62,173 nt of DNA from Chloroflexota bacterium (GCA_028874795.1 JAPPHT010000066.1:1-62173); one strand, 5' to 3'; numbered from the stretch's first letter, positions 25,005-34,959 are shown. Numbers and translations: made by a program. The notes: generated by a model not told the origin, from the letters alone.

Positions 25005-26360
25005 CTATCCCCTCGGCAGCAGTCCCCTGGGCCAGAAGGAGAGGAACAGGATCAATATGAGGAAGGAGATGACGTCCTTCCATTCTCCGGCCAGGTCCCA
25101 GATGCCGAACTGCTCGACCATGCCGAGCGCGAAACCGCCAACCACCGCACCGTACAGGTTCCCTATCCCGCCCACCACCGAGGCGATCCAGCCTTTCAGC
25201 ATGAGCAGCAGGCCCATCCGCGGCTGGATGGCTGTGTCATGGCCGCTCAGCAGACCGGCAGCAGCAGCGAAGACCGCCCCGATGAAGAACACTATCGCTA
25301 TGACGACGGTGGTGTTGATGCCCACCACCTTCGCAACTTCCTCATCGTCGCCTATCGCTCGTATGGTCCGGCCAAGGGCGGTCTTCTTGAGGAGGAGCAA
25401 CAACCCCGCGAATCCGGCGATGGCCACCCCAACGGTGAAGACGTTGAACCCCTTGATGTTGCCGCCCCACAAGGCCCACGAATCGCTCCCGAAGGCCCGC
25501 GGAAGCGGACGGGGCGCGCTCTCGAACACGATGGCCGTTGCCGCTGTGATGGCGAGCAGCACACCCAGCGAGGCCACCAACATGATGAGGGGAGACCGCG
25601 CCCGTTGGCGCATGTACACGTACAGCCCCCTGTACAGCGCAACGCCCACTGCTCCGGCCACGAGGCAGGACACGATCCAGCTCAGGTAGAGCCTCGAGCC
25701 CGGTGCACCGGCCACCAGCAAGCCGCAATACGCCCCGACCACACAGCCCGCGATCGCTGAGATGATGAGGAGTGGTGCAGCGGCGGTCCCCACGAACAAG
25801 CGCTGCAGGACGCCATAGACAACCCCGCCAACCGCCACCGCCACCGTAACCCCCGCGGCCGGACTGAGCAGCATGTGGAGGTGATCCGGGTTCGTGAGGA
25901 CGAACCCGGTGTAGATCCCCGCCGTTGCAGCCAGCAGTCCGCTCGCCGCGCGCAGCGTCGTTGGGTTGGACCGACGCTCCAGTCGACGGAACAGCGACTC
26001 GTGAAGCGCCCAAGCGATCACTCCGGCTACCACGAGGGCAAACACGGCGCTCACATACGGATTGTTGACGTGGTTCCCTCCCACCGTTTCGGACGTCCTC
26101 AGGTAGAAGACGCCGTACGCCCCCATGGCGGCGGCTGCACCGTAGTACAGGTCGAAGAACCAGACGGTGCTGTAGACGAGGGTAAAGCCCAGCGCCAGCA
26201 GAGCGTACACAGCACCCACGGACAGACCGTTGAACGCGAACTGCACTGCTTGGTCGGGAGACTCGGCGATCTTCCAGACCACGTAGGCCGCTGCCGCCGT
26301 GGTGAGGGCTGCCGCCAGGATCCTCCCCTGGCCTTCACGATATGCTGCGAAGCGTAGCAC
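25005..26360 (-). CDS. livH: Oversized LivH-type ABC permease
   Basis: 451 residues, against about 290-310 for LivH. The normal start (GLSVGAVYALLALGFTLVYS, about 44-63) and end (RAIGDDEEVAKVVGIN and GNLYGAVVGGFALGM) are both present. Between them (about 125-245) lies an added stretch with three or four more hydrophobic segments. GTG start without a clear ribosome site. Substrate-pore partner of LivM. Confidence 0.85.
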   Translation of the reverse strand: MLRFAAYREGQGRILAAALTTAAAAYVVWKIAESPDQAVQFAFNGLSVGAVYALLALGFTLVYSTVWFFDLYYGAAAAMGAYGVFYLRTSETVGGNHVNNPYVSAVFALVVAGVIAWALHESLFRRLERRSNPTTLRAASGLLAATAGIYTGFVLTNPDHLHMLLSPAAGVTVAVAVGGVVYGVLQRLFVGTAAAPLLIISAIAGCVVGAYCGLLVAGAPGSRLYLSWIVSCLVAGAVGVALYRGLYVYMRQRARSPLIMLVASLGVLLAITAATAIVFESAPRPLPRAFGSDSWALWGGNIKGFNVFTVGVAIAGFAGLLLLLKKTALGRTIRAIGDDEEVAKVVGINTTVVIAIVFFIGAVFAAAAGLLSGHDTAIQPRMGLLLMLKGWIASVVGGIGNLYGAVVGGFALGMVEQFGIWDLAGEWKDVISFLILILFLSFWPRGLLPRG

Positions 26361-26373
26361 CGGAGGAATCTTC

Positions 26374-26398
26374 GCCCCCGCAGCACGGCCGCGGGGGC
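26374..26398 (-). promoter_or_regulatory. Hairpin between livK and livH
   Basis: Stem GCCCCCGC / GCGGGGGC with a nine-base loop, just after the livK stop and without a T-run. Like the TctC/TctA hairpin it would favour the binding protein over the permeases. Confidence 0.55.
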
Positions 26399-26413
26399 GC
26401 CCGCATGATGCTC

Positions 26414-27622
26414 CTACGGGGTCGGCGCCCCGCCCAGGACCCTGTACCCCTGGTTCTCTTCCGTCCTCTCAGACAACGGCAGTACCTCCACGACAAGGTT
26501 GGAAAGGCCAACCACCTCACCCTTGTCGTCGAAGCTGTAGTTCTCACCGATAGCCCCGCTCCAGGTGATGTCGTACAAGCAGTCGCGGAAGCCGTCGGCA
26601 TCCTGATCGTCCCCGGTCCGCTTGAGACACTCGGCAGTGATGTACACGTCGTCGTAAGCGGACCCGAGATACCAGGGGAGGGTTACGTAGTCGTAACGCG
26701 CGCGGAAGTCCTGAAGGACCCTCTGCGCTACCCGGTTGGCGGGGTCAAGGTCTGCTGTGACTGCCTTCAACCCCGTAGCGGCTTCGCCTGCAACCTCCAG
26801 GGCTGTCGCTCCGACAGGCACAACCTCGGAGTAGATGGGCCCGTCGAAACCCAGCTCCCGCGACTGCTTCACGATGGTGCCGCCGCTGAACTCAGCCTGC
26901 GCGGCGATGTGCAAAGCGTCCGGGTCTGCATTGAACAGTTTCGTCAGCTGGCTCCTGAAGTCGGTGATGTCAGATGGGTACCGCTCCTCCGCTACTACCT
27001 CGCCTCCCAGCTCCTCGAACCGGGCAACGGACGAGCGCCGTACGCCCTCTGCGTAGTCGGTTGCCTCCGTTATGGTGGCCAGCGTACGGATGCCGTCGGC
27101 CCAGAGCAGGTTGCCTGTGTCGATGCCGAGCTGAGCGTCACTCATCGCAGTTCTGAAGATGTAGTCGCCTGCTTCCGCGATGTCCGGGTTCGTCGCGAGC
27201 CCGGAGAAGAGCACCACACCGTCGGCTTCCGCCAGGGGCGCCGCCCCGAGCATGGCGCCACTGCAGGATGTGCCGAGGATGATCTTCACACCGTCCACGT
27301 CCGTGAGTTTCCTGTAAGCAGTGATCGCATCCTGGGCGCTGCACTTCGAGTCTTCCACGACGAGCTCGATCATGCGTCCATCGATGCCGCCGGCCGCATT
27401 GATCTCGTCGATTGCCAGCTGCTTGGCCTGGTTGGAAACGGTGCCATAGGTTTCCCCGGGCCCCGTGAGGGACTCCATCACTCCGATCTTGAACGGAGGT
27501 ACTGGCGTAGGTGTCGCTGTAGGTGCAGCCGTCGGAGTGGGTGTCGGCTCATCCGCGCACGCGGCAACCACGAGTGCCGGGATAAGCAGCAGAAACACCA
27601 ACGTTACTCTCCAAATGGACAT
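26414..27622 (-). CDS. livK: Branched-chain amino-acid-type ABC transporter binding lipoprotein LivK
   Basis: 402 residues from the ATG at 27622, which has AAGGAGGAGACG upstream. Lipoprotein signal with lipobox VVAAC, a TPTPTAAPTATPTPVPP tether, then the periplasmic-binding fold starting FKIGVMESLTGPGETYG. Two lobes (LTDVDGVKIILGTSCSGAML ... LGFDGPIYSEVVPVGATAL). First gene of the liv operon. The ligand pocket residues do not reveal the substrate. Confidence 0.9.
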   Translation of the reverse strand: MSIWRVTLVFLLLIPALVVAACADEPTPTPTAAPTATPTPVPPFKIGVMESLTGPGETYGTVSNQAKQLAIDEINAAGGIDGRMIELVVEDSKCSAQDAITAYRKLTDVDGVKIILGTSCSGAMLGAAPLAEADGVVLFSGLATNPDIAEAGDYIFRTAMSDAQLGIDTGNLLWADGIRTLATITEATDYAEGVRRSSVARFEELGGEVVAEERYPSDITDFRSQLTKLFNADPDALHIAAQAEFSGGTIVKQSRELGFDGPIYSEVVPVGATALEVAGEAATGLKAVTADLDPANRVAQRVLQDFRARYDYVTLPWYLGSAYDDVYITAECLKRTGDDQDADGFRDCLYDITWSGAIGENYSFDDKGEVVGLSNLVVEVLPLSERTEENQGYRVLGGAPTP

Positions 27623-27794
27623 CGTCTCCTCCTTCTGGAGTAGGCAGTTGGCCATCACGCTCTAGAAGTATGTCATTCTTCTGACCATCGTAAGGGCAGT
27701 ATCTCGTAGACATAAACCAGACCGCAAGGAATTGCGGGAAGCTGCCTGTTAGTTGAGATGCAATCTCACGGTGATGCGGAGGCGACGCTTGCGG

Positions 27795-28793
27795 CTAGCT
27801 GAATGCGGGCATCACGCGCTCGCCGAAGAGCCGCAGCGTATCGAGCGCGGTGGCATCGTCGAGATCAAGCCAGTGATAGTCGATGATGAAGTGGTTGAAA
27901 CCGAGGCCCTCATACCGCCTGATCTCCTCGATGCATTCCTCCGGAGTCCCGAGCACGAAACGATCTGCAGCCAGGGCATCGAAGTCATCTTCGAAACGGT
28001 CGCCGGGAGGGAGCTGCTCATCCTGACCCTGAACGGAGTACACACGGTATCGCTCGTGCAGGACAGGTTGCGCGACGCTCACCGCTTCCGCATGCGACCT
28101 GGCCACGAACAACTCCCGGCTGACCACTACGTCTTCAGGCGGTTCGGTCCCGTATTCGGTGAGCGCAGCCTTGTAGATGTCCATCTGCCCGGCGAGTGTC
28201 GAGAAGCGGGCGTGGGGATTGGCGAACCAGACGTCGCCAAGTCGCGCCGCACGCCTCACCGGGCCGTGCCCGTTCGCCGCTATCCAGACCGGCGGGTACG
28301 GCTTCTGCAGCGGCCAGGAGGATGGCCGGGTGTGTAGGGTGAAGTGCTCTCCTTCGAAGTGCACCTCGTCCTCGGTCCACAGCCGCTTCATGAGGGCGAG
28401 CGACTCCTCGAACCTCCCGACACGGCTCGATACCTCGAGGCCGAACGCCTCGAACTCTTCCTTCTCGTAGCCCAGACCAACGCCGAAGATGAACCTGCCT
28501 CCGGTTATCTGGTCGAGCGTGGCGACCTGTTCGGCCATGTCCACCGGGTGTTGAAGCGGCAGCAGGATGATGCCGGTCCCGATCCGCATATCGCCGGCCT
28601 CCGCCGCCAGACGGCCCAGCAGGGGTGTGGGCTGGAGGATCTGGACGGGGTAGCTGAGGTAGTGTTGACCCGCGAGTGCGCAGTCGAACCCCAGGTCGCG
28701 CGCCAGCCGCACCTGCTGCACGAGCGCATCGACCCTGGTCGTCATTGAACGGCGCGCTGGAAACTCAGTGCCGAGGAAAAGCCCGAACTTCAT
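27795..28793 (-). CDS. LLM-class flavin-dependent monooxygenase
   Basis: 332 residues, luciferase-like TIM barrel. Opening KFGLFLGTEFP, the turn GFDCALAGQHYLSYP, and the ITGGRFIFGVGLGYEKEEFEAFG strand-loop are typical. Uses FMNH2 or F420 to oxidise a substrate; which cofactor is not settled. Same strand as livK, 172 bases upstream, and divergent from the GPP34-P450 gene. Confidence 0.88.
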   Translation of the reverse strand: MKFGLFLGTEFPARRSMTTRVDALVQQVRLARDLGFDCALAGQHYLSYPVQILQPTPLLGRLAAEAGDMRIGTGIILLPLQHPVDMAEQVATLDQITGGRFIFGVGLGYEKEEFEAFGLEVSSRVGRFEESLALMKRLWTEDEVHFEGEHFTLHTRPSSWPLQKPYPPVWIAANGHGPVRRAARLGDVWFANPHARFSTLAGQMDIYKAALTEYGTEPPEDVVVSRELFVARSHAEAVSVAQPVLHERYRVYSVQGQDEQLPPGDRFEDDFDALAADRFVLGTPEECIEEIRRYEGLGFNHFIIDYHWLDLDDATALDTLRLFGERVMPAFS

Positions 28794-29267
28794 TCATGCA
28801 CCTCTTCGCAGACGTCCTCCGTCCGCTACTTTCCGATGTCATCGACACCCGGCGTCCGACCGTTGGCTGACGACCTCCGACATGTCTCTTGGCTGCGCCG
28901 CAGGTGGCGGCCGGGATTGGGCGAAGCGAGCGTCCTGCCATGCCCGCCGGCTGGGTGGGCGATAGCCGCCAGCCGAAAACTGCCAGCGCTGAATTATGAC
29001 ACGGTCGCGCGTATGCGCCTGGGGCATGCATATGCTCGCGTGGGAGCCGTAGTTCAGCCGGCCGGCGGGGCAAGGTCCAAGGCGAGCCAGGGTCGCCGTG
29101 CTTCACCTGCCCTGGTGGGCGTCCAGCCACCGTTGTCTCGTTGGGAGGTAGCGGTGGTCAGCGTCCTCATGTCGTTGACACTCCTGTGTCTGGAGAGTCA
29201 TACTGCCAACGAGGGTGGCAGGCGCTAGTTGCCTGGGGGTTGGCACGGCACGCGGAGGCCAGGGCTT
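28794..29267. other. 474-base divergent intergenic region
   Basis: Lies between the LLM monooxygenase and the GPP34-P450 gene. I see no convincing gene, RNA or strong promoter; open frames here lack ribosome sites and family likeness. It should hold the promoters of both genes. Confidence 0.4.
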
Positions 29268-31301
29268 ATGACTCTTTCCACAGAAGGTGTAACAACCCCA
29301 ACGCTCAGTCTGCCGGAAGAACTCATCCTGATGCTCCTCAATGAGGAGAGCGGCTATTTCCACCAGGTGCCCGGCTGGGACCTGAACTGCACCGTCGCCG
29401 GGGCCGTGCTCGCGGAACTCTCGCTCATGGGCCGCATAGACACGGACGTGGAGTCCCTGTTCCTCGTTGACCGGACAGAGACGGGCGACCCTGCCCTGGA
29501 CCCCATCCTGAAAGAGATAGCGGGCGAACCGGCGCAACACAACACCCAGTACTGGATCGAGCGACTCGCCCCTCACGCAGAGTCCGTCGTCGATCTAACG
29601 TTGGACCGCCTGGTCGACCTGAACATCCTGGAACACCACGACGGGGAATTCTGGACGCTGTCGCGCACCACTCTCCAGGCCGAGTTATCCAACACTTCCA
29701 CGGAAGGCACCGCAGCCCAGTTCGTCAGGACGCGCATCAGCAAGGTCATCTTCAACAACGAGATACCTGACCCGCGAGACGTCATCATCATCGCACTCAT
29801 CGATACGTGCGACGTCTTCCGGTTCATGTTCCAGCTCGATGACGAGATAGAGCAGCGCATCCAGGCGATCTGCAGGATGGACCTGATCGGCCGGTCCATC
29901 GCCGAGGCGGTCTCCCAGAACATCGCTGGACCGCTGCTTCGACGCTCCGCCTTCACCAAGAAGATCCCCACCGTGTCGCTGCGCAAGCTGTTGTTCAGCC
30001 GGCACATCCGCAGCGGCAACGTCGCCGCGCTCTTTGCGGACCTCGCAAAGGAGTACGGCCCGGTGTTCAAGATACACCCGCCGTTCAGAAAACCGATGAT
30101 GTTCCTCGCCGGGACAGTCACGAACCACTGGGTGCACCGGCATGGGCGCATGTACCTGAGAGCCAAGGACTACTTCTCGGACTTCGAGAAAGTGTACGGG
30201 GCGAACGGAGTGATGCCTTCCATGGATGGCGCCGATCACTTCCGGCTCCGTAAGGCTATGTCGCCGGCGTACTCCCGCGGGAGACTGGAAGGACAGTTGA
30301 ACATCCTGTACCGCCATGCCCGGAGACATATGTCGGGCTGGAAGGTCGGAGACGCGTACCCCGCCACGAGCATGAGCCGGTCGATGATCAACGCGCAACT
30401 CTCGCCGCTCTTCGTCAGCGTCGATTCCCAGGACATCTTCGACGACCTGGCGAAGTACAAGGAGCGAGCGCTCCTCACCCACATCATGAAGGCCCTGCCG
30501 AAGTTCATGCTTCGCACTCCGGGCATGAGACGCAGGGCGAAGGCCGTGGACACGTTGCTGGAACGGGTCCAGAGCGTCCATACGCCCGCGCAGCGGGCCG
30601 GTTCCCCGAGAGACCTTGCGGACGACTGGCTCAGCCTGCACGCAAGCGACCCGCAGTTCGTGCCGGAGACGACCCTGCGGTTCCAGCTCTCGGCAGCGCT
30701 GATCGCCAGCGTGTACCTTGGCGACGCGTTCAGTTTCGCGCTCTACGCTATGGCGTCACAGCCCGAGCTCTACCGGGAGATCCAGCGTGAAGCCGACGCC
30801 CTCTTCGACAAAGGCGACCCCGACGGCGAGGACTTCACCCTCCAGGCGATCGACGTCACGCACCGCTTCCTCATGGAAGCCGTGCGCATATATCCCATCG
30901 TTCCAATGTCCATCCGGAACGTGATGAACACGTGCGTGGTCGAGGGCTATGAGCTCCCGGTGGGGTCACAGGTCTACATAGCGACCACGGCGACGCACTA
31001 CATGGAGGACATCTTCCCCGACCCCTTCACCTTCGACGTCGACCGGTACCGGCCACCGCGCAACGAGCACCTCAGTCCCGGGTACGCTCCCTACGGGCTG
31101 GGCACGCACACCTGCCTCGGCACCCGGTGGATGGAGCTCCAACTGGCCATCAACGTGCTGATGGTCGCCCACTACTTCAACATCGAAGTGTCCCCTGCGA
31201 ACTACAAGCTCAAGTTCAACCCGATCCCGTCGAATAAGCCGAGCAAGAAGCTGAAGTTCCGCATCGCCGAGCGGCGGCGCGAGATACCCCTGGTCGCCTG
31301 A
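29268..31301 (+). CDS. GPP34 domain-cytochrome P450 fusion
   Basis: 677 residues from the ATG at 29268 (GGAGG ten bases upstream; a TTG 13 codons earlier is less likely). Residues about 10-150 are a GPP34/GOLPH3 domain: SLPEELILMLLNEESGYFHQ, AGAVLAELSLMGRIDTD, then a TGDPALDPILKEI segment. From about 225 on it is a P450: helix-K pair Glu537/Arg540 in EAVR, and the heme loop PYGLGTHTCLG with Cys616. The helix-I Ala-Gly-x-Asp/Glu-Thr motif is not recognisable (SVYLGDAFSF), so oxygen activation may differ. GPP34 binds phosphoinositide-type lipid headgroups in eukaryotes, so membrane tethering of the oxidase is a fair inference. Converges on the lipid operon, 30 bases apart. Confidence 0.88.
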   Translation: MTLSTEGVTTPTLSLPEELILMLLNEESGYFHQVPGWDLNCTVAGAVLAELSLMGRIDTDVESLFLVDRTETGDPALDPILKEIAGEPAQHNTQYWIERLAPHAESVVDLTLDRLVDLNILEHHDGEFWTLSRTTLQAELSNTSTEGTAAQFVRTRISKVIFNNEIPDPRDVIIIALIDTCDVFRFMFQLDDEIEQRIQAICRMDLIGRSIAEAVSQNIAGPLLRRSAFTKKIPTVSLRKLLFSRHIRSGNVAALFADLAKEYGPVFKIHPPFRKPMMFLAGTVTNHWVHRHGRMYLRAKDYFSDFEKVYGANGVMPSMDGADHFRLRKAMSPAYSRGRLEGQLNILYRHARRHMSGWKVGDAYPATSMSRSMINAQLSPLFVSVDSQDIFDDLAKYKERALLTHIMKALPKFMLRTPGMRRRAKAVDTLLERVQSVHTPAQRAGSPRDLADDWLSLHASDPQFVPETTLRFQLSAALIASVYLGDAFSFALYAMASQPELYREIQREADALFDKGDPDGEDFTLQAIDVTHRFLMEAVRIYPIVPMSIRNVMNTCVVEGYELPVGSQVYIATTATHYMEDIFPDPFTFDVDRYRPPRNEHLSPGYAPYGLGTHTCLGTRWMELQLAINVLMVAHYFNIEVSPANYKLKFNPIPSNKPSKKLKFRIAERRREIPLVA

Positions 31302-31331
31302 CAGCGCCCGGGAGACCGGGAGCGAGAAGGC

Positions 31332-32369
31332 CTACAGAGGCTTTCGGGCCAGGAAGCAGTACAACGGCGTAAAGAGCCCGGCCCTGCCGCCTGCGACATA
31401 GGCCGTTGCGGTGCGGTCCACCAGCCTCATGACGTCAGCGGACCCTCTGGGAAACAGCCTGAACACCTCAGCCAGCCTGGCCATTCCGATGTACGCCTTC
31501 CTGCCCAGCGGGATCCTGCGCAGGGGGCTGCTCAGCATCTTACCCCGCGCCTCCATGGGGTGATACCACGGCGTGGCGGGGCCGTCTTCCACGACAGCCC
31601 GGTCCATGCCCTCGATGATCTGGAACCCCGCCAACTCGAGGGCCTGGTTCACTTCGCCCATAGTCGCTATATCGTTGAGCGCGATGCCGTGCATCAGCTC
31701 CCGCTTGATGGCCCGGTGCCGGCTGTCGTCTGGGTCGAACCGGTCTGTCATGCACATCTCCTGGCCCCAGAAGAGGGCCCCGGGTTTCAGGACGCGGTAG
31801 ACCTCGGCGAACGCAGCCGCCTTGTCCGGCGCGTGGCACGTCGATTCGATGGCGTAGCCCCGGTCGAACGTGCCGTCCGGGAATACGCCCATGTCCATGA
31901 AGCTGCACGCGAGGAGGTTGACCATGTGGTCGAGCCCCGCCTCAGCGGTCAACGATCTCGCCTTCCCCAACTGGACTTCACTGTTATTGATCCCGACGAC
32001 GCGGACGCCCGCCTCCCGGGCAACACGGCGCATGGGGCCGCCGATCCCGCAACCGACGTCGACAACGGTCATGCCCTCCTGCAACTCCAGCTTGGCGATC
32101 ATCAGCCGCTGATGCCGCGCCTGGGAGTCTTCCAGGCTCTCCCGAGGCGACAGCGGCGCGAAGTGGAGGGAGTCACTCCAGCCGAACACCATGAGCTCAT
32201 TGCACAGGTTGTAGTACTCGCTGACGGTCTCGGCGTGGTCGTAGCCGGCGGGGCCCGCGTCCTCCGCCTGCGCCCTGTCCATCCATCCGTCAAAGTGCTC
32301 CACGCGGCGGCGGACGTCCGACCCACGGTAGGCGGCCTTCAGCCCGCTGGATAGTTCGCGGAGATTCAC
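31332..32369 (-). CDS. Sterol C-24-methyltransferase-like enzyme
   Basis: 345 residues. All four signature regions of ERG6/SMT enzymes are visible: FGWSDSLHF (62-70, the sterol-binding YEYGWGxSFHF site), VDVGCGIGGP (103-112, SAM motif I), YAIESTCHAP (172-181), and KPGALFWGQEMCMTD (195-209). SMTs transfer methyl from SAM to the C-24 side-chain double bond of sterols. GTG start after TAGGAGG, eight bases from the end of the MMPL gene. No cyclase or squalene genes are here, so the substrate would be an acquired sterol or another isoprenoid or unsaturated lipid. A gamma-tocopherol- or CFA-type role is the alternative. Confidence 0.82.
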   Translation of the reverse strand: MNLRELSSGLKAAYRGSDVRRRVEHFDGWMDRAQAEDAGPAGYDHAETVSEYYNLCNELMVFGWSDSLHFAPLSPRESLEDSQARHQRLMIAKLELQEGMTVVDVGCGIGGPMRRVAREAGVRVVGINNSEVQLGKARSLTAEAGLDHMVNLLACSFMDMGVFPDGTFDRGYAIESTCHAPDKAAAFAEVYRVLKPGALFWGQEMCMTDRFDPDDSRHRAIKRELMHGIALNDIATMGEVNQALELAGFQIIEGMDRAVVEDGPATPWYHPMEARGKMLSSPLRRIPLGRKAYIGMARLAEVFRLFPRGSADVMRLVDRTATAYVAGGRAGLFTPLYCFLARKPL

Positions 32370-32377
32370 AGAGCCTC

Positions 32378-34861
32378 CTACGACGAGCCCTGTCCCTGCT
32401 CGTGACGCCGGTGTATATCATCGATCGCCACGTCCAACTCGGCCCACTGGCGCTCCACCATGGAGCGCAGCCGCATGTTCTGGTACGCGCCCCAGACCAC
32501 CATGGCCGGCAGCACCAGCAGCACAGAGACGACAAGGGAGTAGACGATCGTGATGGTCGCCGTGATGCCGAACTGCTGGGAAGCAAGCAAAGGCGAGGCT
32601 ATCAGGACTCCGAACCCCAGGGCCGTCGTCATCGCCGATCCCAAGAGCGCCGAACCCGTGGTTGCGAGCGTCCGTATCGCCGCGCTCTCCGGGTTTCGAG
32701 AGCGGGTGAACTCCTCGCGATAGCGATGGATCACGTGGATGGTGTAGTCGACGCCTATCCCTATCGATAGCGCCGTGATGATCGATGTGACGAGTGAGTA
32801 CGGGATACCCAGCAGTGCCATCGTGCCCAGTACCGAGATCAGGACCAGCACGATCGGTCCGACCGCGATGACCGCCAATGCCGGTTGGCGCGCCGTCAGC
32901 CAGAAGAAGACGGCGAGGACAGTGAGGGCTGCCGCGATGGTGGTGCTGATCGCCTCGGTTTGCCGATCCGTGATCGCGTCCGTAACCCCGATCGACACCA
33001 CGGTCTCCGAAAGCACCGTGAGCGCGGTATCTTCTCCAGCCCAGAGGGCCTCGAGGTCGCCTTGGAGCGTCTTGGTTGCTCCCGGATCGTTCGAGTAGGT
33101 CGGGAACTGCAGCAGGATGGTGTCGACGCCGTTCGGGTCATTAACCAGGCCGTGGGCGACCGCGGGGTCCCGCTCCGCGAGCTTGTCCAGGAGTTCCTGC
33201 ATCAGAGCCGGGTCGAGCTGCACTCCCGAGGAAGCTTCGCTGAAGAGCGCCGCAAGCTCCCGGTCGTAGTTGTCGCCGGGCTGTCCGGTGTCGGTGGTCC
33301 AGTCTTCCAGCAGCGACTCGTACGAAGCCAGGAGCGGCCCTGCCGCTGCGCGCGGGCGGCGCTGTTCGTCCAGGAAAGCGGTCCTGAGGTCCTGCAGGTT
33401 CAGGAGCGTACGGGTCCCTGTAGCCTCAGCCTTCACCAGTACGCTGGCCATCTCCGTCGAACCGCCGACGGTCGCGTCCAGCGTGTTCATGTCAGCTACG
33501 ATGGTCCCGCCCCTGGGGAGGATGTCGCGGATGCTGAACTCAGACTTGAGGTCCGTTGCCGCGAACCCCAGCGCGACCGTCACCGCGATCACGGCAAGGA
33601 TGTACGGCGCTGGCCAACGCGTCACCTTCCTTCCGAGGAACTCCGCCACCCGCGGTATGCCGGGCAGCGCGTTCGAAAGCGGCCGAGGCTGCCGCAACGT
33701 ACCGCGCGCCTCGCGCCGCCGGTCCAGGATCGTCCGCGCCGCCGGGACAAGCGTCAGCATCACGATCAGACTCATCCCCACACCCATCCCTGCCACAACT
33801 CCGAAGTCCCCGATCACGCCGATCGGCGAGAACAGGGTCGCCAACAGACTGACTATCGTCGTGACCGCGGCCAGCACCAGGGGGACCGTGACATTCCGCA
33901 GTCCGATCTGCACCGCCCGCACAACCGGCTCACCTTCGAGCCGCTGCTCCCGGTAGTGAGAGATCGCCTGGATCGCATAGTCCACCGTGAGGCTGATGAT
34001 GATGACAGGCACCATCGCGGTGAGCGAACTGGGAGGGCCTATCACGCCGAGTCCGTTCGGTCCCATCCAGCCTTCGGCGCCGACCAGCCACATGATCGCG
34101 ACGATGAGTCCCAGCAGAGTCAGCAGCATGTCCGACAGGGTGCGGGTGAAGAGCAGGAGCAGGGCGGCGATGAGCAGCAGCGCCAGACCGATCAGCGGCC
34201 CCATCCCCTCCTCAGTCGCCTTCTTGTAGGCATCCTCGATGACCGCCGATGACAAGCTGCTCACGCTCAGGGCGCCTTCGCTCCCGGCAGCCAGCTCGTT
34301 GATCCTTCGCTCGACTTCGGCGACCCGTTCGTCGTCCGTTTCGCGCAGGCCGATAGTGGCAACCGCGACGGAGGTACCATCCGTGTCCGTCCCGGTCATC
34401 GCAGCGAGCGCCTCGCCGATCCCTGGGACGTTGCGTGCGGAGTCGATCTGCTCCTGGGTGACCGCCTCGAGGCCGTCCACCCGGAGCACCGCGCTGATCA
34501 GCGTCGAGGGTGCAACGACCGGGTTAACAGGCGCCAGGAGCCCGGCCACACCCGGGTCCTGAACGATGTCATGCAACAAGCCATCCATCTGGGAAAGACC
34601 GTCCGGTGTGAGCGCCTGCCCACGAAAGAGGATCGTGACGACTATGACCTCACCGGAGTCCCGGAACCTGTCGTCTATCTCTCGTGTTGCTTCCGCGATG
34701 GGATGGCCGGGAGGAAGGAAGGCGACGCTTGCGCCCTCCGTCGGCGGCAGGCGTTGCGCCGTCCCCATAACCATAACGACGGTAACGATGAGGAGGACGA
34801 GGAGCGTGAGCCACGGACGGACTGTTACCAGCCTGCTCAGCCTGCCGAGTGTGTTGCTCAT
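32378..34861 (-). CDS. MMPL/RND-family lipid transporter
   Basis: 827 residues, two similar halves, each with one helix, a large extracytoplasmic loop and a five-helix bundle (about 215-370 and 650-800). RND marks: SLTVDYAIQAISHYRE in the first half and GIGVDYTIHVIHRYREE in the second, with the proton-relay Asp-Tyr. Layout fits MMPL/HpnN-like exporters of hydrophobic lipids (mycolates, PDIM, hopanoids), not multidrug AcrB pumps. Its stop is eight bases before the SMT-like gene. Lipid export is inferred from family and neighbours. Confidence 0.87.
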   Translation of the reverse strand: MSNTLGRLSRLVTVRPWLTLLVLLIVTVVMVMGTAQRLPPTEGASVAFLPPGHPIAEATREIDDRFRDSGEVIVVTILFRGQALTPDGLSQMDGLLHDIVQDPGVAGLLAPVNPVVAPSTLISAVLRVDGLEAVTQEQIDSARNVPGIGEALAAMTGTDTDGTSVAVATIGLRETDDERVAEVERRINELAAGSEGALSVSSLSSAVIEDAYKKATEEGMGPLIGLALLLIAALLLLFTRTLSDMLLTLLGLIVAIMWLVGAEGWMGPNGLGVIGPPSSLTAMVPVIIISLTVDYAIQAISHYREQRLEGEPVVRAVQIGLRNVTVPLVLAAVTTIVSLLATLFSPIGVIGDFGVVAGMGVGMSLIVMLTLVPAARTILDRRREARGTLRQPRPLSNALPGIPRVAEFLGRKVTRWPAPYILAVIAVTVALGFAATDLKSEFSIRDILPRGGTIVADMNTLDATVGGSTEMASVLVKAEATGTRTLLNLQDLRTAFLDEQRRPRAAAGPLLASYESLLEDWTTDTGQPGDNYDRELAALFSEASSGVQLDPALMQELLDKLAERDPAVAHGLVNDPNGVDTILLQFPTYSNDPGATKTLQGDLEALWAGEDTALTVLSETVVSIGVTDAITDRQTEAISTTIAAALTVLAVFFWLTARQPALAVIAVGPIVLVLISVLGTMALLGIPYSLVTSIITALSIGIGVDYTIHVIHRYREEFTRSRNPESAAIRTLATTGSALLGSAMTTALGFGVLIASPLLASQQFGITATITIVYSLVVSVLLVLPAMVVWGAYQNMRLRSMVERQWAELDVAIDDIHRRHEQGQGSS

Positions 34862-34959
34862 GCCTTGCCTTCCACCTTGATCTCACCGGAGCGGGCGCTT
34901 TCGCTTCCGTATCCGACGGCGCCACCCTTCAATGGAGATGGGGCCATCGTACCGGCGCG

